DNA of 46,506 nucleotides, taken from the NCBI RefSeq assembly GCF_000337595.1, contig NZ_AOIL01000037.1, positions 1-46,506 of the forward strand, in the 5' to 3' direction. Made by a program: the position numbers and the translations under genes. The stretch's first letter is position 1, and each line of letters starts with the position of its first letter. Origin of the DNA: Natrialba taiwanensis DSM 12281. Lineage in GTDB: Archaea; Halobacteriota; Halobacteria; Halobacteriales; Natrialbaceae. Positions 13,602 to 20,796 of the stretch are shown here, piece after piece. The notes under the pieces are model-generated. The model ran no database searches, was not told the origin of the DNA, and saw only the letters and a list, made by a program, of their open reading frames with translations.

Positions 13602-13772
13602 ATGGCACAGGAAACTGAGGATGCTGAGGCCAAGTCAATTTGGCTGAACGATACGGCACAAGTCCCGTTTCAGGAATACAAGGCGGTGCTGGAAGAGCGG
13701 GCGAACGCGGAACAGAACCCGTCACAAGTCGTTGAAAGCGCGTGCAAGACCGCGCTGGAGGTGGAGGGATGA
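13602..13772 (+). CDS. Small protein, first gene of long operon
   Basis: A 56-residue product with leaderless promoter spacing. SIWLNDTAQVPFQEYKAVLE then NPSQVVESACKTALEVEG has the strand-helix-helix spacing of a ribbon-helix-helix protein, so it may regulate the operon. The next start overlaps its stop (ATGA). Confidence 0.65.
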   Translation: MAQETEDAEAKSIWLNDTAQVPFQEYKAVLEERANAEQNPSQVVESACKTALEVEG

Positions 13773-13927
13773 GTACCACGCTTCAGAACTTCGACGGTGG
13801 GGTAGAGGAGAGGCCAGACGAGTGTCAGTGTATTCGGGCGTTCCACGACCTCGCGTGCTTCGCGTGTTACCGTGCAGGGTTCGATGAGCCGAATCCGGAC
13901 GCTCCGGAGGTGTCCGACGATGAGTGA
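13769..13927 (+). CDS. Small Cys-rich protein
   Basis: A 52-residue product with CQCIRAFHDLACFACY, four Cys plus a His that could bind zinc. Overlaps both neighbours. Function unknown. Confidence 0.6.
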   Translation: MSTTLQNFDGGVEERPDECQCIRAFHDLACFACYRAGFDEPNPDAPEVSDDE

Positions 13928-14015
13928 GATGGTACTCGTGGCAGTCGGTCTGACCATGATGGCAGCGGGGGCACTCCCGATGAAAGAGACGCAACCGGGT
14001 GATTCCGATGAGTAA
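13920..14015 (+). CDS. 31-residue membrane peptide
   Basis: MSEMVLVAVGLTMMAAGALP is a single hydrophobic helix followed by an acidic tail. It is supported by ATGAGTGA and ATGAGTAA overlaps with both neighbours. Tiny membrane peptides often modulate larger membrane proteins; the partner is unknown. Confidence 0.5.
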   Translation: MSEMVLVAVGLTMMAAGALPMKETQPGDSDE

Positions 14016-14124
14016 CTACACAATCGTGACGGAGTCGCGTGTGCTGTCAATCTCGGACGCGGAGACGGCAGAGAAATACAGCAAACAGGGGCACAAAGTC
14101 ACAGCAAAGGGTGAGAGCGAATGA
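14008..14124 (+). CDS. Small hypothetical protein
   Basis: A 38-residue product (MSNYTIVTESRVLSISDAET...), overlapping both neighbours. A strand-helix-strand pattern with a basic C-terminus (YSKQGHKVTAKG) suggests nucleic-acid contact, but this is weak. Confidence 0.5.
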   Translation: MSNYTIVTESRVLSISDAETAEKYSKQGHKVTAKGESE

Positions 14125-14273
14125 GCGCAGTCGAGTATAGCGGAGAGTGTCCCAACTGTGGGACGATCGGGGACTCGGACGTGACCTATCGTCTGGACAA
14201 GGGAGAACAGTGCCAGTGTAATAACTGCGGGTCGACGAACGTCACGCACGTTCGGAGGGTTGACAATGAGTAA
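14121..14273 (+). CDS. Zinc-ribbon protein
   Basis: A 50-residue product with CPNCGTIGDSD and CQCNNCGSTNVTHV, a classic two-knuckle zinc ribbon like those of transcription elongation factors. Role in the virus unknown. Confidence 0.7.
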   Translation: MSAVEYSGECPNCGTIGDSDVTYRLDKGEQCQCNNCGSTNVTHVRRVDNE

Positions 14274-14406
14274 GGCAGGGACCGGGAAGTACGTCATTAT
14301 CACGGAGAGCGGCACACGGCGGACGGATGACAAAGAGGAGTGGACGATGCTGATGGACCTCCTCGAGGAGCGAGAAAAGGACTACGAAACGGAGGTAGAC
14401 GACTAA
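14266..14406 (+). CDS. Small hypothetical protein
   Basis: A 46-residue product starting MSKAGTGKYVIITESGTRRT and ending in an acidic helix. The start is similar in style to the 14008 gene (YTIVTES / YVIITES), suggesting distant relatedness. Confidence 0.55.
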   Translation: MSKAGTGKYVIITESGTRRTDDKEEWTMLMDLLEEREKDYETEVDD

Positions 14407-15047
14407 TGGCCCGCTATACACTCATCAACCATACGGAAGACCGAGAGAACGACTTCGACGACAAGTCAAACGCCGAAAACACGAAGCAACTATTCGAGGA
14501 GAAAGGTGACGATGTGGAACTCGTCGACAACTACCGGTCAGACGGTGGAGGAGCATACGCCGTAGACGGTGCAGACGGGTCACTCATCGAAGAGCCAGAA
14601 GGCGACCACCAATCACCCGAGCCGGTAAAGAAACCCACTCGCGTAGAACCTGGGTCCATCGAGAGCGAAGAACAGTTCGTCACGCAGGTGAAGGGCGTCC
14701 CAGACCCGTTCATGGTCAATATGGGGACGACACAGGACAAGCAGATCCACATCAAGAAAGAGGGGTACTATTACCTCGCCAGCCAAGATGGGATCGACGT
14801 TCAGACAGAGCCGCTGAATCCGACGTGGGAAGGTGATGCTGAAACCTCTGCATGGAAAGCGACGGCCACGAAGGGAGATAAGGAATGGTCGAACGTCGGG
14901 ACGGCTCATCTTGAGGGAGAGGATATGCAGGGGGCCGAGCACAATCTCGACGAACTCGCGTCTACTCGTGCGGCCTGTCGGGTTCTGAGCATGGCGACGG
15001 GAGCTGGCGTTACGTCGGCAGAAGAAATGATGGAGGGCGACCAATGA
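14406..15047 (+). CDS. Protein of unknown function, possible DNA-annealing/recombination protein
   Basis: A 213-residue product from ATG 14406 (TAATG overlap). The first 90 residues are acidic and polar. The second half has FVTQVKGVPDPFMVNMG, HIKKEGYYYLASQDGIDV, and near the C-terminus LASTRAACRVLSMATGAGVT. The last segment resembles the A-x-T-x-A-x-x-R-A motif seen before the C-terminus of phage RecT/Erf-like annealing proteins. It is the largest protein of this operon and sits near MCM. The assignment is tentative. Confidence 0.4.
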   Translation: MARYTLINHTEDRENDFDDKSNAENTKQLFEEKGDDVELVDNYRSDGGGAYAVDGADGSLIEEPEGDHQSPEPVKKPTRVEPGSIESEEQFVTQVKGVPDPFMVNMGTTQDKQIHIKKEGYYYLASQDGIDVQTEPLNPTWEGDAETSAWKATATKGDKEWSNVGTAHLEGEDMQGAEHNLDELASTRAACRVLSMATGAGVTSAEEMMEGDQ

Positions 15048-15253
15048 GCACGACTGACGAGTGGACTCTTAAGAAGACGGACGAGTTGAACGCACTCGGG
15101 TGGACGCTATTCGACATTGATGGCGTGGAATATCCCGATCGGCCGGTCACAGTCACGCTGGTAAACAACGGGGACGTGACGGTGGCGGAGGGGGACAATC
15201 CGGACGGCTGGATAACGATAGATGAGGACGAACTCGAGGATGTGCTGCAATGA
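15044..15253 (+). CDS. Small hypothetical protein
   Basis: A 69-residue acidic product with repeated beta strands (WTLFDIDGVEYPDRPVTVTL, NNGDVTVAEG) and an acidic end. Overlaps its neighbours by ATGA. No family is recognised. Confidence 0.6.
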   Translation: MSTTDEWTLKKTDELNALGWTLFDIDGVEYPDRPVTVTLVNNGDVTVAEGDNPDGWITIDEDELEDVLQ

Positions 15254-15414
15254 CGGACGAGTCTGAGAAGCCATGTGGGGAATACCATCCACTCCCCTGT
15301 GGACTGGACGTATCTTGCCCTGTAGACGCGGAGTATCATGATTCAGAGGCAACGAATGCCGAGATCGTAGAGCGGTCTGAACAATCGGGAACCAACTCGG
15401 AGACGGGGCCATGA
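15250..15414 (+). CDS. Small Cys-containing protein
   Basis: A 54-residue product with CGEYHPLPCGLDVSCP, possibly metal binding. Overlaps the previous stop and the next start. Function unknown. Confidence 0.55.
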   Translation: MTDESEKPCGEYHPLPCGLDVSCPVDAEYHDSEATNAEIVERSEQSGTNSETGP

Positions 15415-15659
15415 AGGTAATCGTTAAACAAGGCCGAAATCGGTACAACAAGCACTATCACTACCCTTCAGAGGACGACCCAACGAAGCCGAAGTGCAAC
15501 ACGGTGAACCAGAATGGAAAGCCGTGGACGGTAAAAGACATCGAGCAAGTGCCGAACCATCACGAGTGCAAGCGGTGCTCGGGAGAGCACGAGCCAACGG
15601 GGACTCCTGGACGCCAGTTGTGTACTAAATTGTCCGATATGGACCCGGAGGCGGTCTAA
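15411..15659 (+). CDS. Small zinc-binding protein, tandem paralogue A
   Basis: An 82-residue product. HYHYPSEDDPTKPKC, HHECKRCSGEH and the C-terminal KLSDMDPEAV are matched in the next gene (YHEPSEDNPDEPKC, HRPCKRCEGKR, KLAKMDPEAI). The conserved Cys and His residues suggest one zinc site. Seen as a tandem pair, so it arose by duplication. Function unknown. Confidence 0.7.
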   Translation: MKVIVKQGRNRYNKHYHYPSEDDPTKPKCNTVNQNGKPWTVKDIEQVPNHHECKRCSGEHEPTGTPGRQLCTKLSDMDPEAV

Positions 15660-15904
15660 TGCACGTATTAGTCAAATCCCGCTGGTGCACGGGCGACCAA
15701 GTCTATCACGAGCCGTCTGAAGACAATCCAGACGAGCCGAAGTGTGGGTATGATATCCATCCAGATATCGAGTGGGTCCGTAAAGATCCGGACGTTATCC
15801 CGCATCATCGGCCTTGCAAGCGGTGTGAGGGGAAACGAGAGCAAGAGCAACTCGGGCCGAATCTGAGTTCGAAGTTGGCCAAGATGGACCCAGAGGCGAT
15901 ATAG
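15659..15904 (+). CDS. Small zinc-binding protein, tandem paralogue B
   Basis: An 81-residue product, a paralogue of the preceding gene over its full length, joined by a TAATG overlap. The central part differs (DIHPDIEWVRKDPDV), which may give a different partner. Confidence 0.7.
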   Translation: MHVLVKSRWCTGDQVYHEPSEDNPDEPKCGYDIHPDIEWVRKDPDVIPHHRPCKRCEGKREQEQLGPNLSSKLAKMDPEAI

Positions 15905-16273
15905 ATGTCCGTGCGCCAATTTTCGGATTTGCCATCGGGGACTTCGATGTGGATACAGCACAATCGCCATGATCTTGAGAAGCTTCCCGAGCCGGGCGTA
16001 GAGTGGTCGAGTAACCAGATCGGGATGAGCAAGAGTAACATCTGCAAACTCCGGCACGAGGGTCTAATCACACTCGTCGAACGTCGAGAATACAAGAGCA
16101 AGGCAAACCTGTACATGACGAAACCAGTGGTGTATCAGGCAGTACAAGCGTACTTGGAGATGGACGATGAGGATGGATTCCTCCCGTGCGGGCATGATCC
16201 CTTCGTTAATCAGGGGGATGTGCTTGAGTGCAAAATCTGTGAGAAAGAACACCGGAAAGAGGCGGTTCAATGA
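15905..16273 (+). CDS. HTH protein with C-terminal zinc site
   Basis: A 122-residue product. Residues 35-60 (WSSNQIGMSKSNICKLRHEG LITLVERREYKS) read as a helix-turn-helix with a wing. The C-terminal part has PCGHDPFVNQ and CKICEKEH, a zinc site. It begins one base after the previous stop and overlaps the next start. Confidence 0.65.
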   Translation: MSVRQFSDLPSGTSMWIQHNRHDLEKLPEPGVEWSSNQIGMSKSNICKLRHEGLITLVERREYKSKANLYMTKPVVYQAVQAYLEMDDEDGFLPCGHDPFVNQGDVLECKICEKEHRKEAVQ

Positions 16274-16542
16274 ACGAACTCCAATACATAGGCACCACAG
16301 AGTCGGGAAACTCGAAACTCATGGTACCCGGTGATGGTCACGAGTTCACGTTTGAGCGGTTAGATTACCAGACTATCCGTTTGCATACGGTCACAACGTT
16401 ACCGGGAGTGGAACGCGATTATGATGAGTTCAGCACAGTAGAGGAGCTGCCTGCTGGTGTTCGTCGAGTGATTGCGTGTTCGGAGTACAGAATGCGGAGT
16501 ACCAAGACGACCTTAGAGGGAGCGATGTCTCATGCCGACTGA
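16270..16542 (+). CDS. Hypothetical protein
   Basis: A 90-residue product with several strands (YIGTTESGNSKLMVPGDGHE, FTFERLDYQTIRLHTVTTL) and a basic C-terminus. Last gene before a promoter region. Function unknown. Confidence 0.6.
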   Translation: MNELQYIGTTESGNSKLMVPGDGHEFTFERLDYQTIRLHTVTTLPGVERDYDEFSTVEELPAGVRRVIACSEYRMRSTKTTLEGAMSHAD

Positions 16543-16676
16543 CTCATTGCGATGGGGAGACGTTCGTGTCCGAAGCGCATAGAGACGACCAAAATCACTT
16601 TGGTATTATAGCTGTCCGTAACTGGTTATAGGTAGCTATAAGTGGTTGTAACTCATTGCATTAACTGTAGAAGACA
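16543..16676. promoter_or_regulatory. Promoter region with TTATAG/CTATAA inverted repeat
   Basis: TTATAG-gtag-CTATAA at 16626-16641 is flanked by related GGTTATAG and GGTTGTAA elements. It lies 36-51 bases before ATG 16677 of an antitoxin-like ribbon-helix-helix protein, which may bind it. Confidence 0.55.
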
Positions 16677-16982
16677 ATGACCACAGTAGATGTCAAAGAC
16701 GACGTAAAGGGGAAACTGGATGACCGGAAAATCCACGAGAACGAGTCCTATAACGACGTAATTGACCGTGTTATAGAGAACAATAGTCCAGAGTTCCGGG
16801 ATGCTCCTGATGTGGAACAGATCATAGAGGGGTTGGAGAATAGCATGGACAAGATTAGCATGGCGAACGACCAAACGACGGATATGGACGTTTCGGGTAT
16901 TATGGCTGAAATCAAGAAGGCCCAAGAGTTGGCAGAACAGGCGCGTGACAACACTGAGGACTTGAAAGCGGGGCTCCGATAA
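16677..16982 (+). CDS. Ribbon-helix-helix protein (antitoxin-like regulator)
   Basis: A 101-residue product. TVDVKDDVKGKLDDRKIHEN then SYNDVIDRVIENN is a typical VapB/RHH-like N-terminus; the remainder is a long amphipathic helix with heptads (IMAEIKKAQELAEQARDNTE). It begins a new transcription unit after an inverted-repeat promoter. No toxin gene follows, so a regulator role is more likely. Confidence 0.75.
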   Translation: MTTVDVKDDVKGKLDDRKIHENESYNDVIDRVIENNSPEFRDAPDVEQIIEGLENSMDKISMANDQTTDMDVSGIMAEIKKAQELAEQARDNTEDLKAGLR

Positions 16983-17359
16983 TGACTGAACAACTCGAGG
17001 ACAAGCTATACCGCGTGAACGGTCACGAGTTCGAGACGGTCAAGGACTTCGGTGAACACGGCAAGATCGTCCGCTGTCAAGAGTGCCTGGTCCGTGAGGC
17101 ACTCGACGAAGATGACGACCCGAACGAAACGCTCGAACTGCGAACCCCTGACTGCCACATCCAGTGGCTCCGAGAGCCAGATGGCGGTTTCCACGGAGTG
17201 GCGCTCCGGAACACGAACTATTTCCCGGGACGGGAGTTGATCGGCGTGAAAGAGGATGACGGAGATCTCGAGGTCGCGGATTCAGTGCGAATCTACGACG
17301 ATGACGCTCCGCAGCTCGCGTCACTGCTCGACAAACAGACGTGGGAGGAGGTATACTGA
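16982..17359 (+). CDS. Hypothetical protein with possible zinc site
   Basis: A 125-residue product with VRCQECLVREAL and a later PDCHIQW that could complete a metal site. The C-terminal half is a beta-rich region (GFHGVALRNTNYFPGRELIG). Start overlaps the previous stop (TAATG). No family is recognised. Confidence 0.6.
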   Translation: MTEQLEDKLYRVNGHEFETVKDFGEHGKIVRCQECLVREALDEDDDPNETLELRTPDCHIQWLREPDGGFHGVALRNTNYFPGRELIGVKEDDGDLEVADSVRIYDDDAPQLASLLDKQTWEEVY

Positions 17360-17360
17360 C

Positions 17361-17753
17361 ATGCCTGCTAAACACGGGGACGAAGGAAATCAGTTCTCCA
17401 GTTATCACGCGGAGTACTGCGAGAACTGCGGGCAGCTCGTTGACGCGGCCGATGAGATCGAAGACGAACTCGAGGAGCCGGTCCATCGGGTTGATATCAT
17501 CGAGGCGATCGGCCCGTTCGAGAAGGTAGGAGAGACTGTCGCGATGGAGCAAGGAGAGTGTGAGTGTACCGGGACGATTGTGAAACGACACTACGCGTAT
17601 CCTGCCGGTAACGTCCCTGAGCCCGATTTCGAACCAGATGAAGACGAGTTCACCGGACGCGACCCCGACGAAGACGCGCTTGTGAATTTCGGTGACGGTG
17701 ACTGGCAAGAGGTTCGAGAGGTTCCAGGGATCGAAGAAGGAGGTGATCTCTGA
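17361..17753 (+). CDS. Zinc-binding acidic protein
   Basis: A 130-residue product from ATG 17361. CENCGQLV near the N-terminus and GECECTGTIVKRH centrally may form a zinc site; the C-terminal third is highly acidic (EPDFEPDEDEFTGRDPDED). Function unknown. Confidence 0.6.
   Translation: MPAKHGDEGNQFSSYHAEYCENCGQLVDAADEIEDELEEPVHRVDIIEAIGPFEKVGETVAMEQGECECTGTIVKRHYAYPAGNVPEPDFEPDEDEFTGRDPDEDALVNFGDGDWQEVREVPGIEEGGDL
17739..17748 (+). promoter_or_regulatory. Perfect Shine-Dalgarno sequence
   Basis: GGAGGTGATC matches the haloarchaeal 16S rRNA 3' end fully and ends six bases before ATG 17755. This fixes that start and is unusual here, where most genes start leaderless or by overlap. Confidence 0.8.
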
Positions 17754-17754
17754 T

Positions 17755-17964
17755 ATGTCCGCCGATGCCATTCAGCATAAACATGAGACCGGCGACGTAC
17801 TCGAGAAGTTCGACACGTCGGAGTGGCGGATCACCAATCGGATGATCGATGTGGACACGGACGAGGTGCTGTATCGACTCCGTGACGTTGCCTCAGAGTT
17901 CAACGATACAGAGATTGTCACGGACTCGGAGATAGCCCGGAACTTCGAGGTGAATCATGACTGA
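17755..17964 (+). CDS. Small hypothetical protein
   Basis: A 69-residue product; ATG 17755 is set by the upstream Shine-Dalgarno. WRITNRMIDVDTDEVLYRLR and a C-terminal helix (DSEIARNFEVNHD). The stop overlaps the next start. Function unknown. Confidence 0.65.
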   Translation: MSADAIQHKHETGDVLEKFDTSEWRITNRMIDVDTDEVLYRLRDVASEFNDTEIVTDSEIARNFEVNHD

Positions 17965-18232
17965 GAACGACGATGCACGACACGAGAAAGAAACCAAGCA
18001 GTACGACGACTGGAAAAGCCAGATTCGATCAGAGTTAGAGGCCTTCGAGGGCGAAGGCCCGCCCTCGATCGACGAATTGTGGTCTGTCGCACAGAATGAG
18101 TCCGAATCGGCAGCCTCGTGGATCCACGACATGCCGTGCACAGAGCAGGAGATCAAGACAGCGAAAGGCGACGTGTTGAAGGCCCTCGTAGCGCTCGAGA
18201 TGGCCGAAGACCGTCTAAACGAGGTGCGTTAA
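17957..18232 (+). CDS. Small helical protein, paralogue 1
   Basis: A 91-residue product. From DWKSQIRSELEAFEGEGPPS to its end (KALVALEMAEDRLNEVR) it is nearly identical to the protein at 19346. It is mostly helical and acidic. The last 72 bases of the gene belong to an 83-base exact repeat shared with that copy. Function unknown. Confidence 0.7.
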   Translation: MTENDDARHEKETKQYDDWKSQIRSELEAFEGEGPPSIDELWSVAQNESESAASWIHDMPCTEQEIKTAKGDVLKALVALEMAEDRLNEVR

Positions 18233-18243
18233 AGTGTCCGAAG
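18161..18243 (+). repeat. 83-base exact direct repeat, copy 1
   Basis: Identical to 19517-19599. It covers the 3' end and stop of one gene and the GTG start plus first codons of the next, so recombination here swaps the downstream genes. Confidence 0.95.
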
Positions 18244-18518
18244 AAACTGACCGCTGGGAACGGCCGTGGATCGAAACGGAAGCGGACGCCATCGACGAGG
18301 CCGCACAGGCTGCGTTTGAGATGTTGATGGAAGATCCCGACAACGCGGATCAAGAGACGTTCGAGTGGTCTACGGAGTATCAAGCAGAGAACTACAACGT
18401 CGAAAACCGACTCGGGGACGTTCGAAAAGAGACGCAAGAGAAGGCGTCACTCGTCGTCCCTAAGTCGTTCCTTGACTGCACACAAGAGTCGGATACTGAC
18501 CGAGGTGAGACAGCGTGA
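18234..18518 (+). CDS. Hypothetical acidic protein (GTG start)
   Basis: A 94-residue product starting with GTG one base after the previous TAA. Its first three codons (VSE) lie within the 83-base repeat. A helical, acidic N-terminal part (EADAIDEAAQAAFEMLMEDP) is followed by a polar tail. Function unknown. Confidence 0.65.
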   Translation: MSEETDRWERPWIETEADAIDEAAQAAFEMLMEDPDNADQETFEWSTEYQAENYNVENRLGDVRKETQEKASLVVPKSFLDCTQESDTDRGETA

Positions 18519-18811
18519 AATCAGAGAAAGACATTCCAAATAACGTCTCGAACATGAAGCGCGCCCTCGAGGACGGCCGCTGCTTCATGGCACAGTTCCG
18601 AACCCGTCGGCACTACTACGAATTCGTGGAAGACATCGGCTGGATCAAAACGGAGACGGACGGGCACGGCCGCGATCCAAGCACGCTGCCCGCAAGCAAC
18701 GAGGACTTTCAGACCGCGCTCCGTTTCGCGGATATCGTCGAGATCGATAGCGAGGACGCGCCGGTCAACGAGGACGATACGAAGGACTACTTCGGTGATT
18801 CCAGTGAGTGA
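18515..18811 (+). CDS. Hypothetical protein (GTG start)
   Basis: A 98-residue product overlapping the previous stop as GTGA. NVSNMKRALEDGRCFMAQFR followed by HYYEFVEDIGWIKTE suggests an alpha/beta fold. Function unknown. Confidence 0.65.
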   Translation: MKSEKDIPNNVSNMKRALEDGRCFMAQFRTRRHYYEFVEDIGWIKTETDGHGRDPSTLPASNEDFQTALRFADIVEIDSEDAPVNEDDTKDYFGDSSE

Positions 18812-18992
18812 TGGACTCGCGGGCGATACTGAACAGTGCCCCGAGTGTGGTTCAGATGCCCAGAATACGATAGCTTACGTTCGGGGACACCGAACCAGCG
18901 ACGGCTGGGAGTGTACAGAATGTGACTGGTGGTGTCTATTTGGAGAAGAACCGTGGGAAGTAGACACGGACACTGAACGAGGTGACGCGTAA
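18804..18992 (+). CDS. Zinc-ribbon protein
   Basis: A 62-residue product with CPECGSDAQNTIAYVRGH and CTECDWWCLF. Start GTG 18804 overlaps the previous stop as GTGAGTGA; GTG 18795 is an alternative. The pattern is a typical zinc ribbon. Confidence 0.65.
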   Translation: MSDGLAGDTEQCPECGSDAQNTIAYVRGHRTSDGWECTECDWWCLFGEEPWEVDTDTERGDA

Positions 18993-19150
18993 TGTCTGCC
19001 GATGGAGGTCGTCACGTCCCGCCAGAGGATTACAAGCTCTGGGACGAGGAACGCGAAGAACTCCGTTGTCCGTTCTGTGACGGACGAATCCTACGAATCG
19101 GAACCTACGGTGAGTGCACTGACTGTGGTGAGGGCTTCAAAAAACAATGA
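18992..19150 (+). CDS. Zinc-ribbon protein
   Basis: A 52-residue product with CPFCDGRILRIGTYGE and CTDCGEGFK. It overlaps both neighbours (TAATG, ATGA). Function unknown. Confidence 0.65.
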   Translation: MSADGGRHVPPEDYKLWDEEREELRCPFCDGRILRIGTYGECTDCGEGFKKQ

Positions 19151-19353
19151 ACAGCGATTCATCTGGAAATGGGACCTCGCGCGGTAACGCCTCAGGCGAT
19201 ACTGACCGATCCGACCCCATCCGGCTTGGGTCGGCTTCTACCTGCGACTGCGGTTGGCGTGGGTTCCAAGCCGACATGGAAATCGGTGACGGGTACGAAT
19301 GTCCAGAGTGCGGTAGCAGGCTTCTTGGACGGGGTGACACGCTCCATGGCTGA
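19147..19353 (+). CDS. Zinc-ribbon protein
   Basis: A 68-residue product with a polar N-terminus, CDCGWRGFQADMEIGD and CPECGSRLLG. Similar ribbons are common in haloarchaea. It overlaps the next start by eight bases. Confidence 0.65.
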   Translation: MNSDSSGNGTSRGNASGDTDRSDPIRLGSASTCDCGWRGFQADMEIGDGYECPECGSRLLGRGDTLHG

Positions 19354-19588
19354 ACGATACGCCGGCTGGAAAGACGAGATTCGAGCCGAGTTAGAAGCGT
19401 TCGAAGGCGAAGGGCCGCCGTCCATCGACGAACTATGGTCGGTGGCGCAGCACGAGTCGGAGTCCGCAGCCTCGTGGATGCACGACATGCCTTGCACCGA
19501 ACAGGAAATCCAGACGGCGAAAGGCGACGTGTTGAAGGCCCTCGTAGCGCTCGAGATGGCCGAAGACCGTCTAAACGAGGTGCGTTAA
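19346..19588 (+). CDS. Small helical protein, paralogue 2
   Basis: An 80-residue product nearly identical to residues 12-91 of the protein at 17957, differing mostly near its N-terminus (MAERYAGWKDEIRAE). The final part is an exact DNA repeat, showing recent duplication or gene conversion. Confidence 0.7.
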   Translation: MAERYAGWKDEIRAELEAFEGEGPPSIDELWSVAQHESESAASWMHDMPCTEQEIQTAKGDVLKALVALEMAEDRLNEVR

Positions 19589-19599
19589 AGTGTCCGAAG
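19517..19599 (+). repeat. 83-base exact direct repeat, copy 2
   Basis: Identical to 18161-18243 at a distance of 1,356 bases. Recombination between the copies would delete or duplicate four small genes and part of the paralogue pair. Confidence 0.95.
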
Positions 19600-19934
19600 T
19601 AGTCGGTCGCATTCCGGACCGAGGTGAGATCCGCGCACTGAACGGACTCTCGTGGGAACCGTGGGTGCTCGTCACTCGCGTCGAGCCCGACGACGGGAAT
19701 ATGCTGGCCCGATTCGCCGTGCTCGACAACATGGACGACGACGCACTCAACCCGGTTCCAGACAGTCGCGTCGCTGACCTGGATGCGAGTGTCGGCGATC
19801 TCGAGTGGAGGCAGATGATCGCCGCGGAGATCGACGAGAACGACGAGATCGATAAGCGTTGGTGCCCTGTTGAGCGTCTTGACGTGCTCGGTATGCCTGG
19901 GGTTCAGGGGGTGTCGTATGATGACCTCGAGTGA
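19590..19934 (+). CDS. Hypothetical protein (GTG start)
   Basis: A 114-residue product with an N-terminal GTG inside the 83-base repeat. Beta-rich middle (WEPWVLVTRVEPDDGNMLAR) and acidic helices. Function unknown. Confidence 0.65.
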   Translation: MSEVVGRIPDRGEIRALNGLSWEPWVLVTRVEPDDGNMLARFAVLDNMDDDALNPVPDSRVADLDASVGDLEWRQMIAAEIDENDEIDKRWCPVERLDVLGMPGVQGVSYDDLE

Positions 19935-20028
19935 TTCAGCCTCCCAGCGAGTCGGTCGCGATGAATCCGCGGGCGCTATTGATCGTCACAAAGCAGCGGA
20001 CGAACTCGAGGAACTGATCGATGAGTGA
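19918..20028 (+). CDS. Tiny acidic protein
   Basis: A 36-residue product (MMTSSDSASQRVGRDESAGA ... ADELEELIDE) overlapping both neighbours. ATG 19921 is also possible. Support is mostly from the overlap chain. Confidence 0.45.
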   Translation: MMTSSDSASQRVGRDESAGAIDRHKAADELEELIDE

Positions 20029-20413
20029 GGAGTACCACGTTTACGAGATGTATGGAACATTATCAGACGATGGGTACGTCAAGCCGGTGGCAGATCCTGA
20101 TTTCATCCCCCGAGCAATCTGCAACTCTCCAGAGGGTGCCATAGAAGCGGCAGAGGAGTACGAGAGTTGGCAGTTCGAGGAGGATATGAAGGTTGGAGAC
20201 CGATACCCACATGCACTGATATTTGAGGTTGAGAGGGTAGACGATGGCGATAGCGATGTCAGTGAGGAAGATATCGAAGAGGCGAAGTATAGATTAGCGA
20301 AGGCGTATCGAATGGTCCAAATTTGGGACGAGGAGTACGCCAAGGCTGCAATCCGCCGTGGCTATGAAGCACTTGATGGGGATAAAGAGGAACTGATCGA
20401 CGATGACATTTGA
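20021..20413 (+). CDS. Hypothetical protein
   Basis: A 130-residue product with a beta-rich N-terminal half (YHVYEMYGTLSDDGYVKPVA, then SPEGAIEAAEEYESW) and a C-terminal helical half (EEDIEEAKYRLAKAYRMVQI). The start overlaps the previous stop as ATGAGTGA. No family is recognised. Confidence 0.65.
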   Translation: MSEEYHVYEMYGTLSDDGYVKPVADPDFIPRAICNSPEGAIEAAEEYESWQFEEDMKVGDRYPHALIFEVERVDDGDSDVSEEDIEEAKYRLAKAYRMVQIWDEEYAKAAIRRGYEALDGDKEELIDDDI

Positions 20414-20684
20414 ACCATACGACCACGACAACTCAGGGAATGAACTCCGAATCAAAGACGATGGCGTGTATGTGGCAATTCGTGGGGAAGAGGCATGGCA
20501 AGAGGGAGAATACGTGAACCGCGGGAATCGGACCATAGAGGTGCGGTTGCCAGACGATGAGGTGGAACGGTTCGTCAGAGAATACGCTGGGGAGATCGAC
20601 GAGTGCTTAGAGTCACATCCGGAGTGGCGTGAGGTCGGGCTCGATAAATGTCCGGTTTGTGGGGTGACGATTGACGATGAGTAG
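20403..20684 (+). CDS. Small protein with Cys pair
   Basis: A 93-residue product ending GLDKCPVCGVTIDDE, a single CPxC knuckle that could dimerise or pair with another protein. The body is mixed alpha/beta. Function unknown. Confidence 0.6.
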   Translation: MTFEPYDHDNSGNELRIKDDGVYVAIRGEEAWQEGEYVNRGNRTIEVRLPDDEVERFVREYAGEIDECLESHPEWREVGLDKCPVCGVTIDDE

Positions 20685-20796
20685 ACTGAGAGACCTATTA
20701 CCGTCACTCCCGCGGTTGGACGACGGTGGGGTACTCAAAGATGACGGGGACGAACTCGAAAGACACCGGGACGAGCAGGTGATAGACTATGAGTAA
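20677..20796 (+). CDS. Tiny hypothetical protein
   Basis: A 39-residue product (MSRLRDLLPSLPRLDDGGVL ... EQVIDYE) joined by ATGAGTAG and ATGAGTAA overlaps to its neighbours. Function unknown. Confidence 0.5.
   Translation: MSRLRDLLPSLPRLDDGGVLKDDGDELERHRDEQVIDYE

Noticed and set aside
16532-16582. 16-codon frame after the 16270 gene
   Set aside because: Too short and without features; only the overlap pattern speaks for it.
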